Assembly: GCF_047948215.1 (NCBI RefSeq)
Contig: NC_134456.1
Location: 195,870,034 to 195,934,033 of the forward strand
Length of the DNA: 64,000 nt
Source: Lycorma delicatula
Lineage: Eukaryota; Arthropoda; Insecta; Hemiptera; Fulgoridae
Direction: 5' to 3'
Below, one piece after another: positions 60,391-64,000 of this stretch. The notes beneath the pieces are model-generated. The model did no database searches, was not told the DNA's origin, and worked only from the letters and a program-made list of their open reading frames with translations. The stretch's first letter is position 1. Every line of letters starts with the position of its first letter. A program made the position numbers and the translations under genes.

Positions 60391-62317
60391 GTCATGACTA
60401 CGTTCTTAAGAAAGGGAAGAAAAATTCCTAGAACATTTTATCTTATTATCTTACCGTTGTTTGTATTTTATTTATTAAACCTCTAACATATTTAAAAGTT
60501 TTATAATACATATTGTCAAAGATTAAATTAATAAAAAAATTATCAGAACGAGAATACATTTACACAAAAAATCTTTAAATTTTACTTTCTATTACGAAAT
60601 AATTAATACATTTTTTTTTTCACAACGATATTGTTTTTTTTTTTACTAAGAATTTTTTACTTCGAAATAGTAGAAAGTAATATAAGAATGTAATGACGAC
60701 GGCCATTTGTGCTCTTATTTGTACACGTTCTCAGAAAAAATGGTTTGTGATATCGTTGTCTAATTTCTAAAAAAGTGTACGGACTGAAAAATTTGTGCAA
60801 CATGTTTCGTTTCCTGGATATAAATATACGAAAATATGACATGTTGCCCATCTATTAGCAGACAATAAATCTCAGTGTATGAGATACGAACCTGTTCAGG
60901 TATTAAACTCCGAAACTACCATCTCTAGCTCAAAGTATTTCTGATAAACTTAATTTTTTTTAAAATGAAAATACAGTAGTACTTTTAAACCAATTTTAAG
61001 ATATTGAAAAATAAAATTATAGAAAATTACATTCCGTTTTTCTTTTCACTTTGATATACCTTTGAGTTCTATTTCTTTTCCCAAAAGGTTTTCATTCTTT
61101 TTCTCTGTTGTATTGTTAAAATAAAATTAAATAAATAAAAAGTAGGAAAAAAATAATTGTTTTTGGGGTTAGAGGGAAAAACAATCGTGTGGAAAGAAAG
61201 AAAAAATGCCTAGATTAAATCCTTATTGCCGATAGGTAAATGATGACGAATCACCAGTGACGTCGTTGTAGGGTGAAATTTTTTACCAAAGATTTGGACG
61301 GCCGAAAATTTTCCTGAGGATGATCTTTCTTATAGCAAAGAAGAGAAAATTAAGAAAATATGGAATATATCATACCATAAGTCTTATTTAGTATCTGCCA
61401 CATTACATGCTAAGAGTAATGAACATAAACGAATAAAGGTTAATAAAAAAAAAAAATATGGAAGAAAATATTATAGAGATAATTTGGGAATAAAAAGATC
61501 AATTTTCTCTAACAATTAATTCACTTGCATAAGCACGCATCAACAAAACACGCAGTCATTCATTCACTGTGTGGTAGAGTGATAGACAATCGGACATTTA
61601 ATCGCATAAATTAAGATTGTTATTTTAAGAAAAATTATTTGTTTTACAACAATAAAGAAAGTTGTTTTTCTTAAATATGTATAAAATAATTTAACTCGAA
61701 CGTTGCAAAAAAAATATTCCCTAGATTTTTGCTACTGGCCTGTATGATATTAATTATCAAAATAAGTAGGAATACAAAAAAGTAAATAAATTTACTAAGA
61801 AGTTTTCCTAAAGTTAATTCCCCAATTCTTCTTTGTTTTTACATATAATGTTAAATCGAACCCCAACGAACATAATTCCTTCATGTAATTTAACAGAGAT
61901 ATCTTTGTAACATTAATAGAGCATAATAATAATGTCAATAATAATAATAATAATACGGAATAATATTAATTGTAGTTACGTAATTAAATTACATATATTA
62001 TTATTATTCTGTTTATGAAATAATAATTGTTTTTAAATTTGATCTTAAATAGAAATTCACTCACTTTTTATCTTAGAAGATAAGTAATTTCACTGAAGAG
62101 AGCAAAAACAAGACTTGAAGTACTATTTTAAGTTACACATTTCATTTGTTAAATCTTATACGAACTTAATGTTTAGTAGTTCGCTGAAAAAGTGCAAAAT
62201 TTTTAACACCATCATTGGTCATCTTTGCCGGTAAACCATGTTGAAAATATTATATTTTTCTTCAGAAAATAAATTTAATCTTTTTACTCAATTATTGGTT
62301 TAATTATTTGATATACT
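60391..62317. other. AT-rich noncoding DNA, no gene seen
   Basis: No domain was recognised. A small GC-richer patch lies at 61200-61320 and an AAT-rich run at about 61920-61960. Confidence 0.45.
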
Positions 62318-62340
62318 AAAAAAAAAAAAAAAAAAAAAAA
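62318..62340 (+). repeat. Poly(A) run of 23
   Basis: Uninterrupted A run that could be the 3' tail of a plus-strand retrocopy ending here. No element was recognised to its left. Confidence 0.7.
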
Positions 62341-62535
62341 TGAAAGCCATACAATTTTTAATGCCATTTGGACAAGTTACTTCGGACTTCTCTAATCTTT
62401 TTGGCACAGATTTTCTGCACGTATATGAAAGTTACCTATGGTCAAAAAATATTTCTCAAGATAGCGACAAGTATGCTGTGTCAAATTCAAATTTCCTAAT
62501 TGAAGTCAAGCCTACCTCAACCGGTCTATCATGTG
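62341..62535. other. Unidentified segment between poly(A) and jockey relic
   Basis: A plus-strand ORF (62340-62543) has no domain that I recognise. It might be a decayed upstream part of the jockey relic or unrelated target DNA. Confidence 0.3.
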
Positions 62536-62853
62536 TTACGTAGCTACCTACATGGGCGGTTTTCTCAAGTCAAATATAACCAGGAATGATCTGTCTGCAT
62601 AGATAATCTATCAGGAGTTCCACAGGGTTCTGTTTTAGATCCGATTCTGTATTTAATATACACTGCAGACCTTTCCAGTACAGAAGATGTCAGAGTTGCG
62701 TTCTTCGCAGACAACACAGCGATTTTGGCGGTAGATGGTGATCCCAACCTTGCCTCGGGTAAACTGTAAGCTGCACTCTACCTTATCAACAAATGGCTAC
62801 GAAGATGGAGGGTGAAAGTCAATACTGCCAAATCGAATTACGTGACATTTACC
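62536..62853 (+). pseudogene. Jockey-type RT fragment (motifs B and C), interrupted on the right
   Basis: One plus-strand frame reads LRSYLHGRFSQVKYNQE, a stop, then DNLSGVPQGSVLDPILYLIY (motif B), VRVAFFADNTAILAVDG (motif C, with FADD changed to FADN), a second stop, and NKWLRRWRVKVNTAKSNYVT. These are classic jockey-clade RT segments. Loss of the second catalytic aspartate and two stops show that it is dead. The frame is cut at 62853, where the poly(T) of the minus-strand LINE begins. Confidence 0.9.
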
Positions 62854-64000
62854 TTTTTTTTTTTTGTCTTCAGTCATTTGACTGGTTTGATGCAGCTCTC
62901 CAAGATTCCCTATCTAGTGCTAGTCGTTTCATTTCAGTATACCCTCTACATCCTACATCCCCAACAATTTGTTTTACATACTCCAAACGTGGCCTGCCTA
63001 CACAATTTTTCCCTTCTACCTGTCCTTCCAATATTAAAGCGACTATTCCAGGATGCCTTAGTATGTGGCCTATAAGTCTGTCTCTTCTTTTAACTATATT
63101 TTTCCAAATGCTTCTTTCTTCATCTATTTGCCGCAATACCTCTTCATTTGTCACTTTATCCACCCATCTGATTTTTAACATTCTCCTATAGCACCACATT
63201 TCAAAAGCTTCTAATCTTTTCTTCTCAGATACTCCGATTGTCCAAGTTTCACTTCCATATAAAGCGACACTCCAAACATACACTTTCAAAAATCTTTTCC
63301 TGAGATTTAAATTAATTTTTGATGTAAACAAATTATATTTCTTACTGAAGGCTCGTTTAGCTTGTGCTATTCGGCATTTTATATCGCTCCTGCTTCGTCC
63401 ATCTTTAGTAATTTTACTTCCTAAATAACAAAATTCTTCTACCTCCATAATCTTTTCTCCTCCTATTTTCACATTCAGCGGTCCATCTTTGTTATTTCTA
63501 CTACATTTCATTACTTTTGTTTTGTTCTTGTTTATTTTCATGCGATAGTTCTTGCGTAGGACTTCATCTATGCCATTCATTGTTTCTTCTAAATCCTTTT
63601 TACTCTCGGCTAGAATTACTATATCATCAGCAAATCGTAGCATCTTTATCTTTTCACCTTGTACTGTTACTCCAAATCTAAATTGTTCTTTAACATCATT
63701 AACTGCTAGTTCCATGTAAAGATTAAAAAGTAACGGAGATAGGGAACATCCTTGTCGGACTCCCTTTCTTATTAGGGCTTCTTTCTTATGTTCTTCAATT
63801 GTTATTGTTGCTGTTTGGTTCCTGTACATGTTAGCAATTGTTCTTCTATCTCTGTATTTGAACCCTAATTTTTTTAAAATGCTGAACATTTTATTCCAAT
63901 CTACGTTATCGAAAGCCTTTTCTAGGTCTATAAACGCCAAGTATGTTGGTTTGTTTTTCTTTAATCTTCCTTCTACTATTAATCTGAGGCCTAAAATTGC
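62854..64000 (-). mobile_element. RTE-like LINE, 3' part, inserted into the jockey relic; runs off the window
   Basis: On the minus strand the element ends with a poly(A) tail (62865-62854) only four bases after the ORF stop. Such a minimal 3' UTR is unusual and fits RTE-type elements, but the clade is not certain. The 5' part lies beyond position 64000. Related decayed sequence is found at 41970-42204. Confidence 0.85.
62870..64000 (-). CDS. Non-LTR retrotransposon reverse transcriptase, partial at window edge
   Basis: The frame is open from the window edge to a stop at 62870-62872, 376 codons without interruption. It encodes the RNA-dependent DNA polymerase used for target-primed insertion. 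Counting from codon 63940: motif A AFIDLEKAFDNVDW (D5), motif B GVRQGCSLSPLLF (60-72), and motif C FADD (103-106, both aspartates kept). A thumb and C-terminal region follows with YGSETWTIG, a WCYRRMLKIRW segment, GHILRH, and the end WRAASNQSND. The open frame extends upstream past 63940 (GLRLIVEGRLKKNKPTY), so the start is outside the window. Intact catalytic residues and no stops mark it as the youngest coding sequence here. An endonuclease domain is expected upstream. Confidence 0.93.
   Translation of the reverse strand, partial: AILGLRLIVEGRLKKNKPTYLAFIDLEKAFDNVDWNKMFSILKKLGFKYRDRRTIANMYRNQTATITIEEHKKEALIRKGVRQGCSLSPLLFNLYMELAVNDVKEQFRFGVTVQGEKIKMLRFADDIVILAESKKDLEETMNGIDEVLRKNYRMKINKNKTKVMKCSRNNKDGPLNVKIGGEKIMEVEEFCYLGSKITKDGRSRSDIKCRIAQAKRAFSKKYNLFTSKINLNLRKRFLKVYVWSVALYGSETWTIGVSEKKRLEAFEMWCYRRMLKIRWVDKVTNEEVLRQIDEERSIWKNIVKRRDRLIGHILRHPGIVALILEGQVEGKNCVGRPRLEYVKQIVGDVGCRGYTEMKRLALDRESWRAASNQSND

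Noticed and set aside
62793..63191. Plus-strand ORF of 132 residues
   Set aside because: It is antisense to the intact reverse transcriptase frame and begins in the jockey relic.

Overview
The window looks like AT-rich chromosomal DNA from an arthropod, most likely an insect; a hemimetabolous insect such as a hemipteran is possible but not shown. The evidence is the transposable-element content: jockey, I/R1-like and RTE-like non-LTR retrotransposons, insect-type Tc1/mariner-superfamily transposases and tRNA-derived SINEs, with AT microsatellites and no operon-like gene packing. I found no convincing host protein-coding exon. Every ORF of recognisable function belongs to a mobile element, and nearly all of those are broken. 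The rest reads as a gene desert or the inside of a very long intron.

Layout. 0.33-2.07 kb: 5'-truncated I/R1-like retrotransposon (RNase H, CCHC finger, long 3' UTR, poly(A)), plus strand. 4.6-5.0 kb: foldback element with two opposed hammerhead-like motifs. 5.9-14 kb: AT-rich DNA with GC-richer patches carrying GATA-type motifs and one RFX X-box match, an unassigned probable repeat at 7.3-7.76 kb, and an inverted CA/GT microsatellite. 14.5-15.2 kb: internally deleted Tc1/mariner transposase, minus. 18.9-20.65 kb: internally deleted LINE, minus. 30.74-30.87 kb: second hammerhead-like foldback element with the same arm sequence as the first. 32.5-32.93 kb: GC-rich patch with a promoter-like and splice-donor-like arrangement. 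35.1 kb: palindromic tandem repeat. 37.2-40.15 kb: R1-like element that keeps ORF1 (gag) and a 3' UTR but has lost almost all of ORF2. 41.4-43.55 kb: SINE, 54-nt hairpin, and a LINE relic split by a 1.2-kb solo LTR. 46.2-50.9 kb: jockey fragment, two further SINE-like sequences and another SINE copy. 51.6-52.45 kb: degenerate DDE transposase, minus. 55.2-56.05 kb: jockey relic, minus. 62.5-64 kb: jockey relic interrupted by an RTE-like LINE whose reading frame is open to the window edge.

Relationships. The autonomous elements are mostly dead. The one apparently young gene is the reverse transcriptase at the right edge. Nested insertions give relative ages: the solo LTR is younger than the LINE relic it splits, and the right-edge LINE is younger than the jockey relic it interrupts. 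Isolated GC-richer islands (about 5.9, 10.0, 13.6, 27.9, 32.6, 49.7, 53.4 and 60.1 kb) are the best candidates for host regulatory DNA. The most unusual signal is the hammerhead-like foldback family at 4.6 and 30.7 kb.
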